Assembly (NCBI GenBank): GCA_030062745.1
Contig: CP099854.1
Span: forward strand, 11,728,153 to 11,792,152
DNA length: 64,000 nucleotides
Origin: Capitulum mitella
Lineage: Eukaryota; Arthropoda; Thecostraca; Pollicipedomorpha; Pollicipedidae
Reading direction: 5' to 3'
The position numbers were made by a program, and so were the translations under genes. Below the pieces are notes generated by a model. That model worked only from the letters and a program-made list of their open reading frames with translations. It was not told the origin of the DNA and ran no database searches. Position 1 is the first letter of the stretch. Every line of letters begins with the position of its first letter. Positions 49,701 through 58,176 of this stretch are shown one piece after another.

Positions 49701-52700
49701 ATACCCTTTCAAGAACGAACAGATAACACTTATTCTCCCACGCCTGGTTCAATGCCGAGGGTATGGTTCGTTTTCAGGGAGTCTGTAGACCCTGTTAGGC
49801 TGGGAGCCTCGTCAGGTGGACCGTGAAAGTGAAATATAAAATCTTGCAAGTCGTATCTGAGCTCACGAAAGTAACTGTAAGTCGACTTCCCATGTTCTTC
49901 TAATTAAATCCCATGTTCCCATGTTCCTGAAAACAAAGCACTGCGGTTTCAGAAAAGATCATTTTTGAGCATGCCGCGTTTCTCCTGCAGAAAATCATGC
50001 AGGGAAAAGCAAACAATCCAGGCATGATCAAATATGACCTTGTGTGATACCATGACTGGAGTCAATTGCGTCTAACTGAATCGTTCGGGCACACCGCACA
50101 GATGTTATACCACCTGTGCGCACGTCAGTTGTTTACGCACGTGCATTTGTGTCCTAACAAAAGCTGGAACACAACCAGCCCTTCCAGACGTTAGATGACC
50201 AGTGACATCATCAATGATCTTGAGATCAAAACTGTATCGTTTTATAGTCGGCATATGCAAACTGCCAGAGCTGACAGCACAAATAAATACAGCTCTGTCT
50301 TTCCACGGCCGATATAGGCATATCAGTTTCCGGTAAAGGCAGGGTGCGAGCGGAATATCTCTTTTCAGGAGGGGTGAACAACACCAATACATACCAGGTC
50401 AGCCCAGTTAGCGTTACTCCTCATGTCGAGGAGAATGTACTGCAGTACAAAAGTCCCCTAAAGTACGTTCGTCGCCTCCGAGGCTGGAACGGGATATTTA
50501 TCGCTGTGTTTGGAGGCCATAAATTCCAGCTCTTGCGTAACGCCCAGCAGAGCCTGCGATACGATGGCCTATTCCGGCGACGGAGCACGGTGAGTAGGCC
50601 CGGACGCGTAGCCAGAGAGAACTGCCGGGAGAGGGTGCGGAGTCTGGCGCCTGATGACGTCATTGGCACACCCTGCTAGGTCCCCGGAGGCGCAATAGTC
50701 TCCAGGGTCACTTGAAAGCTGCGGGAACAACATGACATGCGGTCCATGCATGTTGTCCAGCTGTTTTCACGCATGCATGGAAACAGCAGTAATCTAATTA
50801 TCAGAGCGGGATGTTTGTGAAAGAATGCCCGTACCTCCAGGAGGACGCATAGCGCAGATAAAGTTGACACGTCGACGGAAGACAGCCATACGGACGCAGG
50901 AAAAAGTTTTCCCAGTAAATATTTGGGGACAAAATGTTTCGGGCAAACGAATATAGGTACTGTTAAACTGAAAATAATAAAGCAGGGGCGATGCGTTCTA
51001 CCAGAGGAGCGCGGAATAATTTCAAAATGGGGACAGCCTCGAAAATCAGTGAAGCAATCAGGGATACAAACAGGCCCTGGGTCATTAGGCCCACTCTCTT
51101 TTTCCTTTCAGCTCTATCCCTCTCCCTCTTCCCAAAGGGTTCTTATCAACACCGAACCAGAAAAACCAATCGTTGTGCAGAGTCTCTCTGGATTACAGAC
51201 CATAATGACTGAAATGTTGCATGGAGAAGTTTCTCGCCTGAGTTCCGTGCTTGTAATGTTTTAATTGGACAGAAAGCTAAGAGCCTCAACAACTCACTGG
51301 ATAGACAAAGCATTCAAGGTGAAACAGATGGTCTTTTTCTGATAAAAAAATACCAATCAGGGAGTTGATAACGTTTGTACGAAAATCTGAACAGTGATTG
51401 CAAAGACATCCAGTTCATTATGGAACTCGAACAAAACGGGCACCTGTCATTCGTGAATACATTGATACAACGGCTGGCAGCAAGATTACAGCAAAGGTAT
51501 GCAACGAAAGCCGACATCGAACGCATCCTTAGAATATGAATCAAACCACCCAACGGACATGAAGACCGGTCTTGCAAAGTCCTTTACGAACAGGACTCAT
51601 AACGTCCGCCGAGAAAAGAACGATTTTAGAGAAGAACTCACGAACATCAAAACAGCTTCCTATTCATTCGCTATCCCAGAACAGTTCACACGAACGGTAA
51701 TGATGCTAAACACACCTCCACCAGGTGTGCTGCACCTCCCAGGTACGACACAGCAATAACACCGGACGCAAAACGAAGAATGTACGTCTCCATTCCGTAC
51801 GCTAAAAGAGTGAGTGAAGCTATATCCAGACTCCCCCAGTCTCTTGGCACACGAGTGGCACACTGTTCTAGCAGTTAGCGCGATTGGCTCGTCAGGATCG
51901 TTCAAGGATCTCGTGTCTCGGAGAGAGGTAAAACTGTGTACAAGTTTTTCTGCCAGTGCGGCGCCACCTACGTTGGTGAGACTGGTCGCCATCTCAGCGT
52001 CCTCTTGAAAGACCACACTGCGGACTTGAAGTTCGAGCACATGGACATCTCAGTTCAGCCGTTAATGAATTCCTTACTGCTTAGGATGTTTTGCCATGAA
52101 ATGTGTACTGTTGCGCTTTTGAGTGAGATCAGTATTTACAGCCGTGTGTAGCGCAGAGCTGTGTTAGTAAAAGGATATTCCTAGGTCTTTGGCACCTTTG
52201 CTTTTGGAATACCTGAACAAAACTGGTTGATCAATAGTTGTCTGGCCGAGAATAACAGTCACTGGACAATGCAGACAACCGGTACAAGTTTGACAAAAAA
52301 TGCCGATAATTTGGTCAGAAACAAGTACCACGCCGGCACATCACGCTTTGTTGGAATCGCAGTTTTCAGCATCTGGATCGCCGGGCTCGTACTAAAGTAA
52401 CCTTACCAGTTCATTTAACGCTCCTAACAGACGTTTGCCTGCCCCCTGAATCCCCTAAGCAGTCAATATCCAAGATATTTTCAACCCATATTTTGTATCG
52501 CACTTACCATGTCTTAATTTATTTTATGATGTAACCAAAGGGTCGCACACTGAATACTATTCACAACGTCAGCTTCATGTCATGCATACCTCAACTATAC
52601 TTATATGTATGTACCATCAATCACGAGCTTATTGTTTTGACTGCTGCCTTTTTCTGCTAGTCATTTGGTGACTCCATTGATGAAAGCCTATCAAACTGAG

Positions 52701-55700
52701 CTGAAATATGCGGGCTTTAATAACATCAAACCCATTAGACTCGCGCATCATACGAAAAATGAAGTCAGTTCGCTTAATGCCACCTACAGCCACCAAACGA
52801 GCCTTCTGAAGTCCCAGATTAAAACTGACAAATGTCTCTCCTGCTGAGGCCTTCCCGGGTTTTCCTTTTACCCATGGAAGCCGAAGGAGTCGGCTGAAGC
52901 ATGCAGTTTTTGCTAGCCGTTGTGCGCTTACAAACGTTTCCTTTTCTTCCGTGCGCTCCTCCTCAACGTGTAATATTGGCCTGTCCCCGTTTTGTTCGCT
53001 ATTTTGCATTGACAGGTTTAATTTTTTATTGCTTTCACAGTTATATACGCGTACTATTTTGTAACAGTACCAAATGGCGAATAAACATATTGCATATCCT
53101 CAGTGCTGAAAAAAACTGGGGTGTTGCGCCCCCCCCCCGGCCTGAAAGTTGGAAGGGCTGAGGCCCCTCCACCCAATGGCTTCCGCGCTCCTGCCTGCTA
53201 CCATACTCGTATCACCTTCATCAGGTTCCTGACACCTTCATGCTTGTTGCACCCAAGCCACCCAACAACAGCGTTAAAACCAGGCTCAGTATTTTCCGAT
53301 CACGAAATAAGCACGGGAACCAGGTCAGGGAGGAAGGGAAGTAAAAGTCACCGTTGTATCCGCACTGGTTTGCTGTGCGCTAAGCAGGATAGACTATTGA
53401 CTGACTTTACTGAAGTCGCAAAGGCTCGGAGCAGGGAGGAAGATTAAATCAGTTGCCCTGAATCCATCCTGACTCAATTTGCCTTTGCCGACGCCAGTAA
53501 AACCGCGCTCAGCCTTGTCTGCCACCATTTCTCCACCCCTTTGGCACGACCAATTTCTTAACCTTAACAGCTTACGATTTTGGTGTCGTCCTTGTTCATG
53601 GCAATATTATCCAGTCTCCTTCGTTCGGATTTAAGCCCCATCACAAAGTGGACGTTTTGTCTTGCACGTCTTGTAACCGGACCCGGCACCCCCTTCGTCA
53701 CCCTGACTCCGTCCCTGCCACAGCCCAACCTCCCTAACCCTGCACCCTGACTCCGCCCCTGCCACAGTCCACCATCCCAAACCCTGCAGCCTGACTCCGC
53801 CCCTGCCACAGTCCACCATCCCAAACCCTGCACCCTGACTCCGCCCCTGCCACAGTCCACCATCCCAGACCCTGCACCCTGACTCCGCCCCTGCCACAGT
53901 CCACCTTCCCAGACCCTGCAGCCTGACTCCGCCCCTGCCCAGGCGGACTGATGCTGGTTTATGGGCGTTTTTCGGCAGTAACGCCGTGGCGGGTTTTTCC
54001 GTCCGTACGTGGCCGCCTCCTCGGCCGTGTCTCCGCTCCTCCACTGCCACCCGTGGGAACAGCCCCAACCGAGTCCGGCCTCTGCCCGATCAGAACCATC
54101 CACCGCACAGTCACAGACGTGTGGTGCCCGGAAACACCCCAACCGAGCCCGTCTGCCCGATCAGAACCACCCTCCGCACTGTCACAGACGTGTGGGGCCC
54201 GGGAACACCCCAACCGAGCCCGTCTGCCCGATCAGAACCACCCTCCGCACTGTCACAGACGTGTGGTGCACGAGAACGCCTCTGAACTGCCACAGGCGTG
54301 TGGTGCACGGACCGTGCTGCACATCCCAAGCTGCGACAGAAGCACTGCGCTAACAGGGCGCACGCGACGTTGGAATATTTTAAGGTTCTGGTCAGGTTTT
54401 CATCAACAGAGGAGGGCGCTTGATTGGTCCCGCGTTGTGCCCACACCACGTTGCTCTCGTGTCCTTTGCCGTCAGGTGTGCATTAAATGGCATACGGCAC
54501 AGTGCAAAACACAGCAAACTATACTAACGCAACTGATATTATGCCCTGCGCATGCATCTCCAGTAAAACACGGATCAAAGGTGGGCAGAGAAAGTGCGAA
54601 AACCGCGATCACTTCTGCAGTTCCAGATCCATCTCGGCTGATCCTGAATAAGGCTTTGATTGGTTTGGACTGAGCCAGACGTCGCTGTAATTCCGTCACA
54701 GCTGTCGTGCTGAATTCTAATTAAGCAATTACGCCTTGAATTCACCAGCCGGAACCGTCGAAATTAGTTGTACCATATCGACAAAGAGCAATAATTGCGC
54801 AGGTTATACTGAGCATTAGGGAATAATTCGTTTGCTACGCCTTTACAACGTGAAGGATTTCAGAGCCGAATCATTCCATGAAACGTTGCTAAGTAGCCTG
54901 GGGGGAATGGTACTGACTTAGTGAGGCCACAGTGTATCTGGGGGAGAGGCACTGACCTAGCATGGCCACGGTGTACCCGGGAGGTGCCCGCAGCGTCTGT
55001 TGGCTCCAGGCCGTTCTGATGACCTCAAGATGACCCGGGGAGGCGGTCACCAGGAACATGCAGGGCCGCAGCAGGCCGACCAGGGTCAGTCGCCTCAGGG
55101 CAGCCAGCAGCGGCGGACTCCAGTAGGACTCCAAGTTGGTGCCGAGCCACGCCTGCGGAACGGACTCGAGTTACAGTGGCGGACTCCGGAAGGACTCCGG
55201 GCAAGTCCCGAGCCTCGCCCAAGGAACACTCTCGATTACAGCAGGACCAAAGGCCGTCTCTTGGGCCTCGCAATGGAGAAAAACGCCCATCCAGTTTCGT
55301 TTGGGAATAAGAAGATTCAAAGACCGTTTTCTCACAGTGACCCGTTTTATTGACGGCTTTTCAAAGGTACCTTTGAATGTTATCTAAGGTCCCAATCTCC
55401 ATGGTAACACATGTTCCTAACTAAAATATTACCCATTTTCTGTCTTCAAGATTTCGCTGATACACTCTTGCCCCCTTTTCTTACACTGTTTCCACACAGC
55501 TGTAACCTACTAACTCCACAGGAAACCCCGGTAAAAAGTCGCACAGAAAACCAGCTCAGATAGAATCAGATCTGGCGGTCACATGCACACCTACACCCGG
55601 GCCGGCTCCACCAGCAGGGTGAAAGTGACGCGTAACATGTGCACCGTTACGTGTCGGTGGTGCCGTTGGGTAGCCGTGATGCAAGGAACGATTAATTTAC

Positions 55701-57009
55701 GGAACGGCTGCGGCCCAGGAGACCTTGAGACAGCTGATCGTGGATAGCAGTTCAGGCCTAACGCCTGGCAGAAACAGACGTGGAGTTTCTCAGGAGCAGA
55801 CGCCACCGCCAAGCTCCAGAACAGCAGAGCAGAGCCTCTGCTATCCAACGGTGTGACGAGTGGAGGTGCGAAATTTCCAGCCAGTTTGACAGTAACAAGG
55901 AAGAAGCGTACTTTTCCGCCCATCGCCCAGTGACCGTCCATTAACTGGCAGGTGGTGGTAACTGCCCGCAGAACAGTGGGTCGTTAACGTGCAGCGCTGC
56001 GTTGTTTCGGCACAGACCACAAAGAATAGGAACGTTTTACGGCAAGTCAACATTTGCATCAAGGAAGTTGTATTAACCGCAGTCGTCCACGTTGCACAGG
56101 ACTCGATATGTCACAAGCCAGCCGGCAGAACATAAGCAGAGCAAATTTATAAAAAAAAAACAAACGACGCCAAGGAACACCATATCAGACGGCCGGATCA
56201 TGATTGGATGTTTTTTACGGACAATGATGTCGCAGTTATTCATTGGCGTGGGAACATTTTTTAAGTCTGCAGAAGGTCTTCGCTATACCAAACTTATGGG
56301 CTGCTGTTCCACACATGCAGGCATGGTCGCATTTCAAGTAAGGCATCAGAAACGGGCAAGACTTCTGTTCCACAGGAGACGCAACGCACCAGACAGAGAG
56401 ATAATCTGTCGGGTGGATGGGCAGACAGACAGACAAGCAGACGGATGGAAAATTAATCGGACTGGTGGACAGACAAACAGATTGAAGTTCTGTCGGAGGG
56501 ACGGACAGTATGTCGCACGGATGGCCGAACAGACAGACGGACACTTTGTCACATGGATGGGCGGACGAAAAGACGGCCAAATGGCGAATAACTCACACCT
56601 CTCTTTCCTCTGCAGCGTCTTATCTTTGACCTGAAAACGTCCTATGACGTTTATCTCTACAGAGCTTCCTTATCAGTAAGACAGTGTTACGGCTGAGCCC
56701 ACACCCGGCCCAAATGATTGCTCTTCATTAATTTTCTCTGCCAATGACAAGCCAGCTTTAAATACGACAGATTACCACATTCGGTCTGAATGACGCTGTT
56801 GATGTCTACCTGCTGCGGAGTTGACTACTCGTCCACGGATCAGACTCGTGATCTCAGGCAGGCTGAAGCGGAGTCGGACTCACCTTGAACACGGCGAACC
56901 CATCCTCCTCGGCCGGCCGGTGACCTTGACCTTTGACCGCGCCCGGTGACCGGCGCAGGTCGATCACCAGGCACTTGTTGAGCAGGTGCCGGTGGTCTAT
57001 ACCGGACAT
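27149..57009 (-). CDS. storkhead-box (STOX/knockout) winged-helix protein
   Basis: Eight coding exons, whose boundaries I placed by consensus splice sites and family similarity, join as 57009-56884, 55152-54957, 33254-33142, 32546-32436, 32170-32023, 31538-31417, 29378-29205 and 28726-27149. All phases match. The total is 2568 nt, 855 residues plus TAG, close to human STOX1 and STOX2 (roughly 900-1000). The diagnostic part is the winged helix: ...LGRLVRERK joined to IYHTKAGYRIVTPSTY, against the vertebrate '[22 protein letters not shown]'. Further on, TFSAQFPPPEW matches a short conserved block after the domain. Family members are nuclear or cytoplasmic DNA-binding regulators: STOX1 in placenta and brain, Drosophila knockout in motor axon targeting, C. 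elegans ham-1 in asymmetric neuroblast division. A similar neural role is inference. The 525-codon last exon is unusually long and low-complexity. No other gene in the window appears to share its function. Confidence 0.9.
27718..27770. repeat. (GGCTCC)n coding hexamer repeat
   Basis: About eight units of GGCTCC with one CCCGCT variant inside STOX exon 8. The minus strand reads Glu-Pro repeats. Likely length-variable in frame. Confidence 0.93.
28727..29204 (-). other. STOX intron 7
   Basis: 478 bp, donor GTGGGA, acceptor TTTGTTTTCAG. Contains short CAGTCCC/CAGACC-type imperfect repeats near 29060-29170 and no coding sense. Confidence 0.85.
29205..29378 (-). CDS. STOX coding exon 7
   Basis: 174 nt, phase 0 both sides, residues 273-330; donor AAG|GTGGGA. 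Encodes RPSLFSKLLRLASPRRQ, then TFSAQFPPPEW, then HSVGTQTSPRR. The FSAQFPP-EW block is conserved in STOX1 (FSAQFPPEEW). Start choice: the best acceptor by context is TGCGCAG at 29384, but it would break the frame from exon 6. The AG six bases on (TGGAG|CGG) restores phase 0, and I used it. A missed microexon is the alternative. Confidence 0.82.
29498..29632. repeat. inverted repeat, 45-bp imperfect arms
   Basis: Left arm AACACGAAAA...CCTTTATTTCGG...CTTCCT (29498-29544) is mirrored by AGGAAG...CCGAAATAAAGG...TTTTCGTGTT (29585-29632). A further partial copy of the right arm occurs near 29708-29762. It could fold as a hairpin; class unknown. Confidence 0.82.
30240..30660. repeat. degenerate 21-22-bp minisatellite
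   Basis: About 18-20 imperfect units around GGAAATGGTCCTGAAACACGCC. Many units keep TGAAACACGCC. Confidence 0.9.
31130..31370. repeat. degenerate (CCGTGT)n tract
   Basis: Hexamer GTGTCC and relatives (GTTTCC, GTGTCA, CTCTGC) repeat for about 240 bp. The apparent Thr-Asp repeat protein on the minus strand (31023-31304) is a by-product of this tract. Confidence 0.92.
31417..31538 (-). CDS. STOX coding exon 6
   Basis: 122 nt, phase 1 to phase 0; residues 232-272. Acceptor TGTGTTTCAG, donor GAG|GTGAGC. Encodes DSDPVIHARPLPCPS, then LARRHSMKLSASQRE. Basic/serine content (RRHSMKLS) suggests a phosphorylatable basic motif; that is inference. Confidence 0.85.
31539..32022 (-). other. STOX intron 5
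   Basis: 484 bp, ending at the acceptor TTACTGTGTTTCAG. Its first 105-130 bp are the donor-bearing tandem repeat. The remainder holds nothing recognisable. Confidence 0.85.
31895..32027 (-). repeat. 27/18-bp repeat duplicating the exon 5 splice donor
   Basis: On the minus strand the unit is GGGAGGTGCGT followed by GTTTG..GTGTGTGG. Donors GG|GTGCGT-type occur with their GTGCGT at 32022-32017 (authentic), 31995-31990, 31977-31972, 31950-31945 and 31923-31918. Spacings are 27, 18, 27 and 27 bp, all multiples of 9. A sixth, decayed unit (GGGAGATGC) lies near 31895. The frame stays open through all units, giving repeats like GACLRCVVG. Confidence 0.95.
32023..32170 (-). CDS. STOX coding exon 5 (winged helix, wing)
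   Basis: 148 nt, phase 0 to phase 1; residues 183-231. Acceptor GCGTCGTCAG, donor GGGAG|GTGCGT. Encodes IYHTKAGYRIVTPSTY, then RRVFRMVQTDLADIIM. Joined to exon 4, RERK-IYHT is the storkhead signature. The donor is the first copy of a tandem repeat that carries the same donor four more times (see the intron 5 repeat), so the 3' boundary of this exon may vary. Confidence 0.92.
32171..32435 (-). other. STOX intron 4 with tRNA-like fragment
   Basis: 265 bp. Near 32180-32230 (plus strand) lies GGGTTCGAATCTC, a good pol III B-box core within about 45 bp that loosely resembles the 3' half of a tRNA. There is no intact A box, so it is at most a SINE or tRNA relic beside the exon 5 acceptor. Confidence 0.55.
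32436..32546 (-). CDS. STOX coding exon 4 (winged helix, core)
   Basis: 111 nt, phase 0 both sides, residues 146-182. Acceptor ACGCCACAG|GTG, donor AAG|GTACGT. Encodes VTLDDVCVHLRRHFPHLEL then VFSTLGRLVRERK, the recognition-helix region. Earlier AG dinucleotides (for example CCCGCAG near 32618) could extend the exon in frame, but only this one keeps the spacing of the family. Confidence 0.9.
32547..33141 (-). other. STOX intron 3
   Basis: 595 bp between exons 3 and 4; nothing else recognised apart from a C10 run near 32956. Confidence 0.8.
33142..33254 (-). CDS. STOX coding exon 3 (winged helix, first part)
   Basis: Acceptor CGTCTGACCGCCAG, donor AAG|GTGAGG; 113 nt, phase 1 to phase 0; residues 108-145. 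Encodes HGYNVTPVTPGHF then TSLPEAICFVIQALNEKQ, matching the vertebrate 'PI..SQFVPL.EVLC.AISDMN..Q' helix at the domain start. Its coding sequence contains a near-palindrome around GTGACCCGGTGTCACCGGGG at 33211. Confidence 0.9.
35080..35155 (-). mobile_element. tRNA-derived SINE head
   Basis: On the minus strand the sequence has an A-box region TAGTGTAGTGGTTACC and a B box GGTTCGAATCC inside a good T arm (CCCCGGTTCGAATCCGGG), spaced as in a Val-like tRNA. The acceptor ends do not pair and the anticodon arm is degenerate, so it is not a working tRNA. Most likely the 5' head of a SINE inserted in STOX intron 2. Confidence 0.72.
35545..35930. repeat. degenerate tandem array on GGATCTGGATCACAGC
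   Basis: Seven to eight imperfect units of about 45-57 bp, each with a TGGATCTGGATC-like core followed by ACAGC/ACAAC and TTCGG-type ends. Confidence 0.8.
37007..37190. repeat. about 45-bp minisatellite, 4 units
   Basis: Units contain GAACAGACACACGGCACCAAGT or close variants followed by a G-rich GGAGGAACTG block. Confidence 0.87.
38853..39095. repeat. 38-bp minisatellite, about 6 units
   Basis: Units read ACTGACCGCGCAGGAGTCGA then CAGTGACGGGGACAGACG with few changes. Open frames on the minus strand through this array are repeat artefacts. Confidence 0.94.
39105..39440. repeat. second 38-bp minisatellite, degenerate
   Basis: Directly follows the previous array. Units read AGCTCACTGACAACAGCCCC then GATCATTCAGCCGCTCAC, clean for three copies and then decayed (CAGTCAGAGG, CAATCAGAGG variants). 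Confidence 0.88.
40630..40745 (+). repeat. interspersed repeat D, copy 3 (partial)
   Basis: Matches the GGAAGTAAAACCT...GGTCAGTTTTGCG...CATCCGGTCATGGTCAG section of the repeats at 16970-17150 and 20250-20440, more diverged and shorter. Confidence 0.5.
45296..45335. repeat. (TC)n-rich tract
   Basis: Imperfect CT dinucleotide run inside STOX intron 2. Confidence 0.85.
51300..52060 (+). mobile_element. Penelope-like element relic with GIY-YIG
   Basis: The plus strand, over several frames, shows QRKPTSNASLEYESNHP near 51500 (Penelope 'RKPT.T..YL...S.HP'), then RRMYVSIPYAKRVSEAISR near 51775 ('VSIPYV.G.SE.I.R'). Near 51937 comes VYKFFCQCGATYVGETGRHL, the start of a GIY-YIG endonuclease as in canonical Penelope elements. 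Stops and frameshifts separate the parts, and the reverse transcriptase core is missing, so only the C-terminal third is present and it is inactive. Confidence 0.82.
53703..53942. repeat. 44-45-bp minisatellite, 5-6 units
   Basis: Near-identical units TGACTCCGCCCCTGCCACAG then TCCACCATCCCAAACCCTGC. Long open frames through it on the minus strand are artefacts of a period divisible by three. Confidence 0.95.
54062..54290. repeat. about 70-bp minisatellite, 3 units
   Basis: Units contain CCGAGCCCGTCTGCCCGATC then AGAACCACCCTCCGCACTGT and CACAGACGTGTGG. A fourth unit is partial. Confidence 0.93.
54957..55152 (-). CDS. STOX coding exon 2
   Basis: Acceptor GTCCGTTCCGCAG, donor CTAG|GTCAGT, 196 nt, phase 0 in and phase 1 out. 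Encodes residues 43-107: SYWSPPLLAALRRL, then LEVIRTAWSQQTLR, then APPGYTVAML. The pattern 'F/YW...L..A..RL...G.L......L.V.R.AW....LR.P.G' matches the region before the winged helix in vertebrate STOX proteins. The phase-1 end (G) joins with GG of the next exon across a 21.7-kb intron to give glycine. Confidence 0.87.
55153..56883 (-). other. STOX intron 1
   Basis: 1731 bp, GT-AG. Holds a degenerate GACA/GACGGA-type tandem region at 56390-56580; no other gene seen. Confidence 0.8.
56390..56580. repeat. degenerate GACA/GACGGA-type tandem region
   Basis: Irregular runs of GACAGACA, GACGGATGG and relatives in STOX intron 1. Confidence 0.8.
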
Positions 57010-57012
57010 CGT
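56884..57012 (-). CDS. STOX coding exon 1 (start codon)
   Basis: Acceptor CCGCTGTTTGCAG at 57013 and donor AAG|GTGAGT. The ATG (57009-57007) lies three bases inside the exon, so an upstream untranslated exon must exist. It encodes residues 1-42, MSGIDHRHLL ... EEDGFAVFK, aligning with the N-terminus of STOX1, which also reaches an 'AVF' motif at the matching place. Ends in phase 0. If the true start were further upstream, an extra coding exon would be needed; the family alignment favours this ATG. Confidence 0.8.
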
Positions 57013-58137
57013 CTGCAAACAGCGGACAAAGTCAGATACACCGACCGCGGTACACACAACAGGCGGCCACGGTCAGACACTGGTGCACCACTACCGTGCG
57101 GTGTGTGAGATAGACCGTGGTTTTACTCAGCGGCGTTCCAGCCGGCATTAACCTGCTCATGCTCGTGACGTCATCAGAAACGGTGAAGTATTGGTGTTCA
57201 CGGCTCTGTAACATCTGTTACCTTTTTGTTAACCGTCTGGGCAGTTGCAGCAATCGCTCTGATGCTTCGCGACATTCATTTCTTATTTCCCGTAACACAT
57301 AAACGGCGCTCCACCGCAAAATCAATGTCGGCTCAGGAGACAATTAGAATGGATTAATCGTTATTTGGAAGGCAAATCCAGCATTTTAAAAGCTTACAAA
57401 GTTTAATGGCAATATCAAAATCGGATTGATGGACCATTTAACCTTCGTCCGAGCTTTCCGTCAACGAGCGTGTGGGTCGAGCTGGTGCTTTTCCCGGGAA
57501 TAGATCTTATTTCCCGGCGAGTTCTCCCCCGGCTGGGTCTCCCTTGAGACGCGTGACGTGCGGGGGCGTTACTATGATCAATAGCGACACGTGGGGACGC
57601 CTGGCGGAGCCTTACTGGACGCGTGGGATGGACTCTTCTGCTCCCCAAGATTCCGCTGTAAGGGCGACCTGATAATGTCCTGAGCGGAAGATTCGCGGGC
57701 TGGTTTCAAAACTAAGACCTACTTAGGCACAATGGTTCTTGCCATCTCTGATGTCCTTGCAGCCGCCGACAACATGTTTCCAGAATTTTCTTGACGTATC
57801 CCTTGCCCATTGACTTAATAAATACTACTTCAAATGATTCATCTCCAAAACACCCGCTTCCAAAAAGCTGGCAAACACCTGAGCCATGAAGGAGGTAAAA
57901 ATTGAGGCATTAGTCGTTACATGGTTTCCTGTGAAATTTGTGCAGTATCAGTGTTACTGCGTAAACTGTTCGGCGGGGAAAACCACATCAGCACGGAATC
58001 GAACTCCGTGCCAAACTGGGGGATCAGACACGTCTGCTGTGACGGTTTCAATCACATGCTGCTGAAGATCGGCTGCTATTACGGTCATCTGTGAGGACCA
58101 TGACGATCTATATTTTTGTATTATATATATGACCTGA

Positions 58138-58176
58138 CGGCTGCGTCAGCCGCTCGTCAGGCGGCTGACGCAGCCG
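58138..58176. repeat. 15-bp perfect palindrome with 9-bp spacer
   Basis: CGGCTGCGTCAGCCG (58138-58152) and its exact reverse complement CGGCTGACGCAGCCG (58162-58176). Each arm is itself nearly self-complementary. Confidence 0.96.

Larger units (their letters stand above)
33255..54956 (-). other. STOX intron 2 (21.7 kb)
   Basis: GT-AG intron holding minisatellites (35545-35930, 37007-37190, 38853-39440, 53703-54290), a tRNA-derived SINE head (35080-35155), a Penelope-like relic (51300-52060), one copy of repeat D (40630-40745) and GC/CpG-rich patches near 44530-45060, 48190-48490 and 49060-49330. I found no exon on either strand. The open frames in the GC-rich patches (for example 47330-47830 plus and 48936-49562 minus) have no recognisable domain. 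An alternative promoter in one of the CpG-rich patches is possible but unsupported. Confidence 0.75.

Noticed and set aside
53564-54673. Long open frames of 192 and 240 codons on the two strands
   Set aside because: They follow tandem repeats and lack any domain outside them.
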